NCBI GenBank assembly: GCA_029207755.1
Contig: JARCOQ010000004.1
Span: forward strand, 36,677,685 to 36,741,684
From: Chamaea fasciata
Lineage: Eukaryota; Chordata; Aves; Passeriformes; Sylviidae
Direction of reading: 5' to 3'
DNA: 64,000 nt
Below, piece by piece: positions 39,504 to 50,300 of this stretch (positions are counted from its first letter, which is position 1; every line of letters starts with the position of its first letter). A program made the position numbers and the translations under genes. The notes below the pieces were generated by a model, which searched no databases, had not been told where the DNA came from, and saw nothing but the letters and a program-made list of their open reading frames with translations.

Positions 39504-40308
39504 TTGAAAAGATATTGCCTATAATAAACTGAAGTAATGCACAAATTGGATTGATTTTGCTATTTTTAGGGTTTTTTACCACATTTACAGTAGTTATCAC
39601 TTCATTAGCCTGATGCAGGGCTGTTATCACTCACTCTCCATATAAAACAGTTCAAACATCCTTTTGAAAAGTGGTATTAAATATTAGAAGGGCTGGATGA
39701 AAGCAGGCTTTTTATCCTAACTGAGGCCCAAACAAATTGCAAGTGATTATTGCTTGCCAGCAAGCATGTTTTAGAAATTAACACAATGATATTAAAATTT
39801 TTGTGATAATTACCTGTCTTCCTGTGCTGCCTGAATTAATGCCTTTGTGTGGGTTTTCACATCTGTCCAACTGCTGCCTTAAAGGCAACTCTGCATTCTC
39901 TTTTTAGTTTACTTCCAAGCATTTTTTTATCCTTACAAACTTAATTTTCAAACTGCGAGTGATTTGCACTCACTGGTGCCCAGCAATGCAGCCCATGTTA
40001 AATAGGATGGTGTAGTTTCTCCAGAGTTAATTCAAATGTGAAATTAAGACTTTTCACCCTCAGGTATTTTCCTAAAGTAGATGCACTGCAGAAATCATAT
40101 TTTGGCATGTAGGTACAACTTTCAAGGTAAGGAATGATGAAAAAATTAAAATTAGGTGTTGCTCGGAAGCTATTAAGGACATTTGGAGTAACTTCAACAA
40201 TTTACTCAAGTGACTCAAGACTACTCCATAGCCTGACAGAGACTTAGAATACTTGTCAACCTAAAATGATTACTAGATGACCTCAGGGATCAGCTACTCT
40301 TTCACCAG

Positions 40309-40389
40309 ATAGAAGTGCTGGTGACATGGTCTCAGGAAAATCAAGCCCAGCACAGGCATTGGCTTCTTAACTTGGTAAAGGAGAGAATG
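40309..40389 (+). CDS. FAM81B: FAM81B exon (coiled-coil part)
   Basis: A phase-0 exon of exactly 27 codons between a strong acceptor (AGCTACTCTTTCACCAG) and a good donor (AGAATG|GTAAGAC). It encodes IEVLVTWSQENQ then AQHRHWLLNLVKERM. The end lines up without gaps with the mammalian FAM81B stretch HINECLKVLQEKL as I remember it. It joins in phase to the exon at 42555, giving KERM-ERVEKRVEEKL against QEKL-EKSENKMEEKL. Helical, with heptad-like spacing of hydrophobic residues. I infer this is a middle-to-late exon of the gene. Confidence 0.55.
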
Positions 40390-40927
40390 GTAAGACTCTC
40401 CAGGATGACATCCCACTACACTGGAGCAGCATCCAGGCATGCCAGGGGCAGGAGTGAGCAGCAACACTCCTCTCCTGTCACCCTGATCCCGGAAGGTACC
40501 AAATCATGCACACATAACCTGAGATCCAGCACAAAACCAGGTGCCTTAGGACACAGCTAGCAAAATGATGAGTTATAATCAGAGTATAATCAGAGATTAA
40601 TCCTAGAAGGAAAATCTCCAAGATAAGGTTCAACCCCTTGCTCAGGTAGGGCCAAGAGCAAAGTCAGGGCCTGAGCATCATCCAAGTGATTTTTGTTTTC
40701 AAAGACAGAGATCACACAGAGCTCTGGACATCCTAGGAAAGGAAGTTGTCCTGGATTATGGCACCACTTTATGTCTATGTAACCCCAATGTACTCAGCCA
40801 TGGTGTTTCTCTGTCCAATGGTGAGCGCTGGTGCCATCACAGGGCACCATTCAGTATCATTCATTAACAAGCTCAGAAAAGGAAGACATGATCCTGTTCC
40901 ATGTTTTAAATTTAAACAAATCCTCAC

Positions 40928-41121
40928 CATCGTGTGGTCAGTAATAACATGGCATGTTTCTGTTCCACAGCAGCAGTTAGTGCTTGGCACAGGACCAAGA
41001 CTTTCAATTAACTCCTTCACAGCTTTTAAAGCTTCTCTTCCTTTGCCATTAGCAGTTAATTCCACTTCAGAATTCAAAGCAATTAAAATATGATCACCAT
41101 ATCTTAGCATCAGGATGAAGG
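40928..41121 (-). CDS. unidentified gene, exon downstream of 43252-43441
   Basis: An open exon of 194 nt on the - strand between an acceptor (TTTTGATCTGCAG) and a good donor (ATG|GTGAGG). Its first two bases complete the split codon left by the exon at 43252-43441 (A|CC, Thr), then 64 codons follow without a stop. Sequence phrases include RYGDHILIALNSEVELTANG and REALKAVKELIESLG, then a cysteine-rich PSTNCCCGTETCHVITDHTM. The first part looks like strand-turn-helix of a globular domain. I do not recognise the family. It lies antisense within the presumed FAM81B intron. Without splicing the frame continues 48 codons to a stop at about 40775. Confidence 0.4.
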
Positions 41122-42554
41122 CTGCAGATCAAAATCAGATTCTGAAATTGCTTAGAACTATTACACTCCTGGAGTTCAATCTCTAATTATTTTGCCTCAT
41201 GATAATCACTTGTACTTAAGGCAACCAACACTTAGTGCAGCCAGGAAGATATTCAAAACTTTTCTGATTTCCCAGTTGGTTTCTCAAAGCTACCATTTGA
41301 ATTTCCTTCCTCCACTAACAGATTTTGTGATTATTTTGCAGAAATAAAAATGGTTACTCTCACCTAAAACAGACTGCTGTGACAAAAAAAAATACAGAAT
41401 TAACAGAAGTTAAATCTTTAAAAGCCCCTCTGAAATAAGTTGAATAATGAATGCATTTTTGTGTGTACAAACACATGTACCCAGAGACGTGTATGGTGTT
41501 CTGTTGCATGTCATTTCAGTGGAAGCACAGCTCAGGCCCTAGGAGCTGAAGGAAACCTCAGCACAGGTGCTAGAGAAATGCAGGTGATGACCTTCAGCCT
41601 GCACCAGGAGGGCAGTTCTTCTCAGCATATTCTGCTCTGGCAACTGTCTTCAGCAACGCTCCTTTGCACATCAGTCTGAGAAGGAATGCCATCCCGAGGG
41701 AGGATGAATTCGGCAGGCTGTCCGTGGGTGATGGAGCCATCCTGGGAGCAGAGGGCAGCAGCTCAGTAACTCACGGAAATTAATCACTCCATCAGCCACC
41801 TGCGCCACCCAGCAGTGTTTGTAAACTCAGAGTGTGTTCCAGCACCACAATTCTGCCAGGTTTGCAAACAGCTTCTCTGGGGGGCAGGGCCACAGGACTC
41901 CCTTGTGTTGCAAGGGCTAAAGAAGGTCAGAGGATTTTGGCCATATTGACAAGATCTGAGGGTGACCAGAGGACTTGGTGCATCTTGAAGACCAAGGGGT
42001 GGGCAAATGGGCAGCTCAGGTTTGATCATACCATAGAGGGGGAATTGCTTCCAAGAGCTGTATTGGCTCAGGAGTGGGAGAGGACAGCTTGCCATCTCTC
42101 AGACAGACAGCTCTTACAGGGCTCAGCCTCATTATTCGTGCCAGCAGTTGAGCTGGGTTTACACCACTGCATTGCACTTCTTTGGTTGGTAAGCTTGGGC
42201 TTGAGATAGGCTCATGAAAGCAACTTGAAATGGGTTGTTTATGTTCAGAGTCTCACACAGCACAGTATGAGATCAAATCACTGGATTTAAATGAATAAAG
42301 GGTTAATAAACCAACCAACGAACAAATAAATATTAAAAAGCACCTTTTTCCTGGCCTGGCCAGAAAAAGAAATTTCCTGGTTTACTTGGTTCATTGTGGA
42401 AGAGAGGGTTGACATATTCTCTGGGGTACCAGAGCTCTCTCCTTGCATTTTATGGAGTGCTGTCAGATGTGGGATTAGAAAGCAAGATCAATTCAACATA
42501 CGGGTAGCATGAGATAGGTTAAGGTGTGCATGAACCTGTATTACGTATTTAAAG

Positions 42555-42728
42555 GAAAGAGTAGAAAAAAGAGTAGAGGAAAAGCTGGAAATTCCATCAC
42601 TAAAACTAGAAAAAATTGATAAACCATGGAAATATGAAAAGCAGTCGTATCAGATGAAAAGTGATTTAAAAAAACTATATACAAGAATTGCCAAATTTAA
42701 AAGACAGATCTGGAAAGAACTTGAGGAA
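42555..42728 (+). CDS. FAM81B: FAM81B exon (coiled-coil, EEKL...QIWKELEE)
   Basis: Fifty-eight codons in phase 0 encode a highly charged helical segment that begins ERVEKRVEEKLEIPSLKLEK and ends KRQIWKELEE. Two blocks correspond to mammalian FAM81B as remembered: MEEKLLQLSSKVENF against VEEKLEIPSLKLEKI, and EKQIWGELE against KRQIWKELE, with nearly equal spacing. The acceptor (TATTTAAAG|GAAAGA) lacks a good pyrimidine tract. The donor chosen here (GAA|GTGTAA) is also weak; unspliced, the frame would stop at 42732-42734. These weak sites leave the exact limits uncertain, but the protein match supports a true exon. Confidence 0.55.
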
Positions 42729-43251
42729 GTGTAAAATGAATAGAGATCATGTGAGAATTGCATTTCATTTGATTTATTTTTAAAACATATTTCTACAGTA
42801 ACCTGCTGTAGAAACCACTTTCCAACAAAGACAAAAAGAAATTACAGTGACTTTGTCTCTCTGGAGCACCCCACAGACAGAGGCCTCTCACATCAGCCCA
42901 CCTGTCTTTGCAAACAGCCAGCATGACTTTTGTACAAGAGTTTCAAGGTAATGGTCTTCCACTTAAAGGCAACTTCACAATCTGTTTTCCAGCTTTTTTT
43001 AGAGCACCCATTTCTTTTTAGGAAGATCCCTAGCCTTCATATGGAGGCAAGTCATTCTCTCTTGTACTGATCCTGCTGATGTGATCATATATAATGGTTT
43101 TGTATGATTTCAATGCTTTATTCCCCATTCTCCACCAACAGCAGCTGGAAAAAGAGGCAACTGGATGAGCTGCAGCTACCCAACATAGGGCATGTATTGT
43201 GTAAATGAAGCAGTCATATGGTATTGCCGATACATGGCAGCTGCTTCTTAC

Positions 43252-43441
43252 TGGGACAGTCACAGTGATGCATTTCAGAAATCATGAGCCACTTCACCAG
43301 ATGATTCTGGTTGTTCACAGCAATTACAAAGACTTTCTCCTGAGTCACTGAGTACATGGTCTTCATGAGGACGATTTCACCCACTGTAATCCGTTCTGTG
43401 TGACTCAAACCTAATCCATTGTAACACCCTCCCATTTGCAG
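43252..43441 (-). CDS. unidentified gene, upstream exon (possible first coding exon)
   Basis: After an acceptor (CCACTGTGTTTCCACCATCAG) the - strand reads LQMGGCYNGLGLSHTERITV, GEIVLMKTMYSVTQEKVFVI and AVNNQNHLVKWLMISEMHHC, then DCP plus one base before a strong donor (CCCA|GTAAGAAG). The methionine at the third codon has a favourable context (CAAATGG) and could be the start. The remaining single base joins in phase to the exon ending at 41121, together giving 128 residues. Beta-strand-like hydrophobic stretches and several Cys/His are visible, but no family is recognised. The opposite strand is closed by stops over this segment, supporting the - strand as the coding one. Confidence 0.4.
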
Positions 43442-43483
43442 CTGATGGTGGAAACACAGTGGATGTAGCAGGCTATTAAAAAT

Positions 43484-43503
43484 CAAACAAACAAACAAAC
43501 AAA
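43484..43503. repeat. (CAAA)n microsatellite
   Basis: Five uninterrupted CAAA units, followed by a diverged A/C-rich tail to about 43525. Confidence 0.9.
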
Positions 43504-43810
43504 CCAAAACAAGACAAAAAAACCCACTCAGCCCTCTCTCCAAAGGAACAGAAGCCTGAAAATCACTACACAAGTATTTCACATTTCACATGTTCTCACC
43601 TGAAACCTGAGTGTCTGGTTTCTTATCTTCCAGGTTGTCTGTGATCAAGTACTCCAGCTCTTTACTTCACCTCCAAGTCCTTCATCATTTGCAACCCACC
43701 CATAAACCCTGCCCCAAGGCTGCGGTAAACGAAGTGCATTGTTAGTTGAGGTCTTTCTGCAGCTTGACAGGACAAGGCTTAGCTGTCTACAAGCTGTCTT
43801 CTGAGCTGAG

Positions 43811-44083
43811 CACAAGATAGCTCTCAAAGAAAGTTGTAAAAAAGGTCTTGGTGATCTTGCTGAGAGAGTTCTTTACTTCAAAGAAGCTGAAAATAAGCCT
43901 ATGGAAAATAAGGACAGAAGAAACCTGTTTATGCCAAACTTTGGCCATGCTTGTGTTCAAACTCAACTCCAAGGACTGCTTTCCCTGGACAGTCTTCTGG
44001 CAGGGGCTCACCCTGCAACAGGAGAAAAGGAGGCTGCTGAAGAGGTGCAGAGCACCTTGAAGGGGACAGAGGCAGCCTCTTGA
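43811..44083 (+). CDS. FAM81B: FAM81B candidate terminal exon
   Basis: Ninety codons and a TGA. The frame begins HKIALKESCKKGLGDLAERV after TCTTCTGAGCTGAG and continues LYFKEAENKPMENKDRRN, ending in an acidic and small-residue tail (EAAEEVQSTLKGTEAAS). Phase 0 agrees with the exon ending at 42728, and the first helix can be aligned with mammalian NEYQSGFKSIHDSLSSLQQI. The last 50 residues do not resemble the mammalian C terminus (QKDLKKLQRKIAEL), so this may be an avian-specific end, an alternative last exon or a wrong assignment. An AATAAA lies at 44987, about 900 bases further on. The - strand is also open for 112 codons but reads less like protein. Confidence 0.4.
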   Translation, partial: HKIALKESCKKGLGDLAERVLYFKEAENKPMENKDRRNLFMPNFGHACVQTQLQGLLSLDSLLAGAHPATGEKEAAEEVQSTLKGTEAAS

Positions 44084-46765
44084 CTGTCTCTCAGCAGCTG
44101 TCGGTGCTTCAGCACAGATTGGCATCCTAGAAATCAGAGATGTGTCTGGAATTTGTAAAATTCAAAGCACTATGAAGCAATTTGATTGAACACTAACTAG
44201 ATTGCAGCAGTGACAAAATGAATCCATATTAACTGTTCCAGAAAGAAAAAATATGCAATTGGCAGCCACATTAGAATAAGCAGTTAAAAAAAATAGAAGG
44301 CTGTTCAGTTCTTAGTTTCTAAGAAGTTAACACCTATGTGAGATGCTGAACAAACACAAAGAGCTACTGCACTGTAATTTGAAAGCTATTGCAATCAGTG
44401 AGATGACAGCAGCTTACAATTCTACAATTCTTCAGTCTTTAGTGACAGTATTTGACTGTACAGTGGTGCAAAAAAAATGTGTATCAGGTGCTCTGTAGCT
44501 CTGTTTTGGAAAAAACTGTCTGCACGCTCCTATCTCTCCCTTTTTATACTCTTATAAACAGCATAAACAGCTGATGAAGCTGAGCTCCCATTCTCCCAGA
44601 AGTACATAACATGACAGTGGCCACCTCAGATAAGGAGTAAGTCTATTTACAGTTCCTACAACTCTGGAAAATCCGCAGCACCAACTCTGCTATCTGGTAG
44701 GCAAACTGCAGAGCAACAGTATCAGCATCTGATGGAAAACAGAGTTTTTGACTGCGGTCTTGAAAAAACCAAACCAATGAAAAACTCCCAAAGCTCAATG
44801 AAAAAAATAGCCTTAAAAGCAAACAAACGCCCCTTTTTTAAAACACAGTGCCTTCCTTCTGCCACATCACATGCCTGAAGTCAATCATGGTTGTGATCAC
44901 GCTTGGTATCTTCCAATGTATTGGACGACAGCTCCCAATAACAAGGAGCTTTAAACCCAAGCTGCTGTTGTGTTTTCATGCTATTCAATAAAGTAATAGG
45001 ATAGATTGGATTTAATGTGATTGGTATTAATTATGGGTCAGAAACCTTTGCAGAAACAAAGAATCATCTTTTAATATGTTGAAAACAACAACTATTTTAT
45101 TAATTGTTCCTATTCTTTTACAGGATTTCAGTCTGTTCATGGATCTCTGGAGCTGCTCAAACAAAAATGAAACACAAAGATGAAACTTGAAAAAAAGAAA
45201 ATTCAGAAAGACATGAAAAAATGCTATCCAAGTTACCTCCCAGAAGTGTAACCACCAAGAGCAAGGCTTGCCAGGTCTTGCAGGTGCTCTCTCTAATGAG
45301 AACTAGCATGGGTTGAGAAACTTAACTCTAGTATTCAAAGCAATTGAAATTTCTACCTTCAATTCATTAGATCTCATTCCATTCTGCCTTCAGCATAAGC
45401 CAACATGGTAACTTATAGTTGGACAATGCTATTTCCCCCCCGCCCCTGCCTTTACAGCAAGAGCGGCTGAAGGTATGACTTTCCAGGCAGTGAAATCCAG
45501 AAACAGTTCTCAGTTCCTCAAATCAGTGATGCTTATATGTCTTTGTACTTTGCTTTGCTCTATGTTACATAAAACACATTGTTGCCTCAACCTGCATGAA
45601 TTTACAAGTTGCACCAGTGTTACAGCAGACTTGGTACAATATGCCAATTTTGTAGAGGCTATATATTGCTAAAAGATTAGGAGAGCACGACTTTTGCCTC
45701 ATGGTGTTGAATTTTACAGAAGCTTAAATTTAAACTCATCTTCCCTGAGCACTTTTCACTGAGTAGGTGGCAAAGATTTGTGGAAGTTTTTTCCCTACAG
45801 TGTATGTAACACAACTTTGGGCTGTAAAACTATCTTATTCAAGGAGTTCATCACTGTCCGCAGTAGAAGTAAGTTCATAGTCTTCTGAAGAGAAAAAAAC
45901 CCTGTACTACTACTTTTTTTTTCTAATCCAGCGTTTACAGTTGACGGTTACTCAACTGGTGTCTCTGGGCTGTTGTCACACGTTGGTTCTAGTTGCTAGA
46001 AGGTACTCAGGGCTCAATACTAGCAAAGCCTAGCTAACGCTCGCACAGAAGGATTAACAGGGACAGACAGTTGCTTACTGTGCTGCCAGGAGGCTGGTGA
46101 TAACAGCTTTTCTGCCACTAGAGTGGGTGGCACACTTATCAAGACCATATGCCAAGGATACAAACCATAGGCTGCAAGAATTTCTCCAGGTTTTTAATAG
46201 CAGGAAGCTAAAGTTACAGCTACTCTTGAGAGTCACATGTCTGGCTTTTGCAGCATTTCCATTTAAGATTTACAGTTACTGATCGTTCAAAGCTATTTGA
46301 GAGCAGGCTCAAATAGGGAAGTATAATCAATCTAAATTTAAAGAAAATCTTTCTAATGAAAGTGAGAGGATGAAAGCATGCAGGATAAGGAGAGATTTTT
46401 GCTATTTAGAGGTTTTGTCTTACCTTCACAGACTAGAAGCCCCAGCTCACTCAGCTGAGTTTTCCTGTTAAAATGACAGTGGCACACTCTCCAGCGATCT
46501 GTGTGTGTGACTTGCACTCCAACTCAGCATCCTGTTTTCTGTAAGCCCAGAACAACTGGTTCCAAAAACAAGTGCATGTTCAATGCTGTCCCACTGCACA
46601 CCTTTGAAGTGCCCTTTCCTGCCTATAACATAGGATCACTTAAGCCATTGTAAGACTTTGCTGGACAGAAATTTTAAGTTTTAAACCAGAAAGTGGATCA
46701 CTATCCTGGCTCCTGTCAACAGAGTGAACATCTTCATGGTAACTTTCACAGGTCAGAGTCATTGA
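44084..46765. other. intergenic spacer between convergent genes
   Basis: About 2.7 kb between the putative end of FAM81B and the polyadenylation signals of TTC37. It would include the 3' untranslated part of FAM81B. No mobile element was recognised. A short - strand segment at about 45838-45887 has a good acceptor and ends in a stop, but is too short to support. Confidence 0.45.
44987..44992 (+). promoter_or_regulatory. candidate polyadenylation signal of FAM81B
   Basis: The first AATAAA on the plus strand after the putative stop codon at 44083 (CTATTCAATAAAG). Position and orientation fit; use is not demonstrated by sequence alone. Confidence 0.35.
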
Positions 46766-46783
46766 TTTATTTATTTCTTTATT
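46766..46783 (-). promoter_or_regulatory. cluster of three AATAAA polyadenylation signals (TTC37)
   Basis: On the - strand three AATAAA hexamers lie at 46778-46783, 46770-46775 and 46766-46771, about 480 bases after the TTC37 stop codon. This is a plausible 3' UTR end. I infer cleavage at about 46740-46755. Confidence 0.6.
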
Positions 46784-47260
46784 TTCATGTACATACGAGC
46801 AAAATAACAACATGTTTTAAGAACCACTGTCATGATTCATCCAACTGAGCAATCAGCAGCAGAGTTACCGAGAGATGACAGAAGTTGGCTGCTACTTAGC
46901 TCTTAAGATTCTCTGCCAAGAAAACCTGGCATCGCTGGCAGTGGAGCCAATATTGTACTTCTGTGTGCGTCCTAGGGGGAAATACTCTATTGTGAATAGC
47001 GACTTTTAAGTGGGGGAGCAAACAAAAGCAAATTTCAGGGTTTTCTTTTCAAAATAAATGTGATTTTATGTGAGTAACTCAACACGACAATAACCTACTT
47101 TTGTTCAAGAAAAAGCAAAACTAAAGACAAGACTGCAGTTGATGAAACAGAAAAATAAATCAGACATAACAAACAAAACAGCCCAAACTATATATGCTTC
47201 TGGAAGGTGAACTAATTCAACTGGATGAACAGAAGAGTATTTTGCTTGAGATAGTCCATT

Positions 47261-47338
47261 CTAGGTACTTGCTGACAATTTCTCATTTAGTTCCAGAACT
47301 CTAACATCTCCATTAGCTTTGGCATTTTCTAGAAGCAC
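47261..47338 (-). CDS. TTC37: TTC37 last coding exon
   Basis: Twenty-five codons and a TAG after acceptor TTTTCTCTGCAG, phase 0. It encodes [20 protein letters not shown] and then LSAST. The end corresponds to the known C terminus of TTC37 (ALELNQRLS-like), so the stop is natural and not a truncation. Confidence 0.93.
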   Translation of the reverse strand: MLLENAKANGDVRVLELNEKLSAST

Positions 47339-50300
47339 CTGCAGAGAAAAATAAAGAATTACCTGAGAATTTGAGATTTTACTTAGTGTTTTAATGGCAA
47401 CCTGAAATGTACTTATATTCCTGCTAGACAGTTTCACTAAAAGAACATCTAACCCATAATCCCCAGATAGAAAATATTCAACATTACATATCAACTTGCT
47501 TAAAAGATCCAAACTCTGCACTATAGTGACTGTAATCACTTCCATTGCTTTGCAAAAGCATCATTGGTTACTTTGACAAGTAGTTACCTGCTGGCAATTA
47601 AACAAGCAGACCTATTTTCCTGCTGACACACACTTGTCTCCTGCTTTGTATAAATCTTACCTTTGTAGAAATCTCCATTTGCCCAATCGAATGTTCTCTG
47701 CAGCTGCTTTAAAAAAACTGCCATATCCTTCTTCCTCCCTCAGTTAAATTCATACTTCCCTGATTTTTTTCCCACATGTCATATTTGGAGCTTTTCTATT
47801 AGGGACTTTAAAAAAGGTCCTGCAACAACCTAATGTTCATCAGCTCCTGGCACATGTCTTGTAACCCAATGACATTATACATAATGAAAAGGAAAACCAT
47901 TAAGAAGAACCAAGCAAATCTGCAGCCATTACTATCATACTCATCAGCAGGGACTATAGATGACTTTGCAGAAGCAAGTGCAATGAGATCATACCAGGAT
48001 CTTCTGAACTCATTAAATGTAGCTTTTTTTATCGACCTGCATGTCTGTGTACGGATTTTTGTCCACATCTTTTTATATGAAACTCCAAATGTGCTTTGTA
48101 TTGGATTCAATATTTCACCAGGGAACAGCTGATAGTCAGGGCAAAAGACACCATTGCCAGTTGCAGCACTGAGGATAGGAGAGTGTATTCAGATTTTGAG
48201 GAGAAAAATAGTTCTCATTATAAGCCAAAATAAATGACACCCCACTCGCACTACCTGAAAGAGCCGCATGGATTTGTGAGTTTGATCAAATACATTAGTG
48301 AAGTACATTCAACAGAAACTAATGCAGCATCTACTATGTACTGAAAATAATGTACTGTTACAGACGTAAGTCTTTAATGCAGAGCACACAGCATTCTACT
48401 GCTCAGATCTTATGTGCCAGGGACACAATATCTTCCAGCCAGGCTAGAGGGAATTAAAGTTTTTAGTGCTGAAATTTTGATTAAATGGTCCTCATGTCTA
48501 CTGAAGAGTCACCAGAAGAACTCTTGAAAGTTTGGACTGGAGACTGTACTGTTTATTTTTCATTACTGCATGAAGGAATGGAAGGCATTCAAACAAACTG
48601 GTGCTGATTTCAAAAACTGAAGTACATTTGCACCTGAAGAGCAGGTCTGCCAACACCATTCTAGCCTCCTTCTACCCCACTTCCCAGTTGCAAGTAAAAT
48701 ATCAAATATAAAGAGATAAAAGTTCTGTGTAAGGTGGACTGTCTTACATCTATTAATTCATAGTCATCTTTGGCATACAGGTGCTGCAGGAGGTACCAGC
48801 GTGCCACTGACACTATGGTTTCTGGATTCGCTGGTTGATAAATGACTCTCTCCAACATCCGTCGAGTCTCCCTGGAAACGGAATCAAAACATAATCCAAA
48901 TCAAATTCAACTGAACAGGCCCCACATAACATAACAAAGCAAGCAGCAATGGCCAGAAGCAATATATGGAAAAGCCCTTATTGCAGCTCCTGCAAACAGA
49001 GACAAGATGTGAAATTGCAGAAGAGAAGGTAATTTGAGTAGAGTACAATACAAAGTCTAAAATTCTGTTTGGCTGATACTATCTTCCAAGACCAACACAC
49101 CATATACCTAACATACACCATCCCCTAAAGGGATTTTCAAATTCATAGTGCCATTAGAACTCTGGTAAAACCTGGCAACTTTTCATCAAGGGATGTCATA
49201 TTCACTAACTGGTGCTCCATCAGCTTTGATTCTTGCTCTAAGAATTCTTTATATTCTTTATAGCCAATGTGAGATTCCAGTACATTGTGATTTAACAGGC
49301 TGTTGAGAAGTTACATCTTTTTGTTTGCTATTTGTATTTAATATTAATTTCCCGTTTTAGGATTTTAAAACACCTAGGCAGATCAATTAGATCTTGTGAT
49401 ACACTGTTCATGTAAGTTAGTATCTGGAATTGTAATAAGACTGATTTTAATTAAGTTTTCATCTTAATTTTATTGTAAGCAACAACCATCACAATCACAT
49501 TAGGCTGTCATCTGAAGAGCCAACAAAAAAGTAAGCCAGTTTGTTAGAATTATCTACAAAACAGGTGCATTATTGAGCAAAACCATACAAAACCCTCCAA
49601 TTTTCCACAGCTTAAGCAAAAATACTATAAAAGACAAAATGGAGATAACAACCAAATACGCAACACAGGAAGATTTCAAAAACCCCTTCCCTAAATGCTT
49701 CCTCCCTTCCTCAAAAAGCCACAGTGTCCACCAGGCTGTTCAGGAATGGGTGGGAACTTTCACTGTGAGTCCAATTCAGGATCAAAATTAATCCCAGCTG
49801 TAGTCAGGGCAGTGATATCTGTTTTCACTGCACTATTTTAAAACATTTTTCAGAATGTGTAGTCTCCCTTATGAATTTATTTAGGTAACATGCTTTTAAA
49901 ATAAAAGTTGTCTTACAGCTGTTTTTTTTCTGAGTGGCTTTTTTTTTACAAATAATATAAGATTTTGCTGCTCCCTACATAATTAACCCCTTCTCCCCTC
50001 TCCCTTTTAATTGCCACATTATTTCAAGAATTAATTTCTGCTTTCAAATTTAAGTTCTTGAAGTTAGATCTGCAGATAATGACCACTTGTATTTTTAGAC
50101 ACTGTACTCCACTGAGAACAGATCATGCATACCTTGCTCCCATTTTGCGATTATACTGTAGCAGGGCTTGAAGCAGAGCCGACAAGGGACAACGAGAAAG
50201 TTTCAAAGCTTCGGTTGTTGCCTCCTGAACCAAGGATGGCCAGTGTTCATTTGACACATTAGCCTATTATAAAAGAAAGAAAGAGAATAATAAAAAAAGA

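Noticed and set aside
41784..42209. Overlapping open frames of 103 and 125 codons on opposite strands
   Set aside because: Neither reads like a protein nor has fitting splice sites. Attributed to locally high GC content.
45837..45887. Short - strand segment with acceptor TTTTTTTCTCTTCAG and frame DYELTSTADSDELLE then stop
   Set aside because: It looks like a gene end, but only 16 codons support it. TTC37 already has a natural last exon with the conserved C terminus, and no upstream partner exon was found.
47808..48110. A 100-codon - strand open frame in the last TTC37 intron, with transposase-like feel
   Set aside because: No catalytic motif, terminal repeats or recognised family. The opposite strand is open too, and it lies between two well-defined exons.
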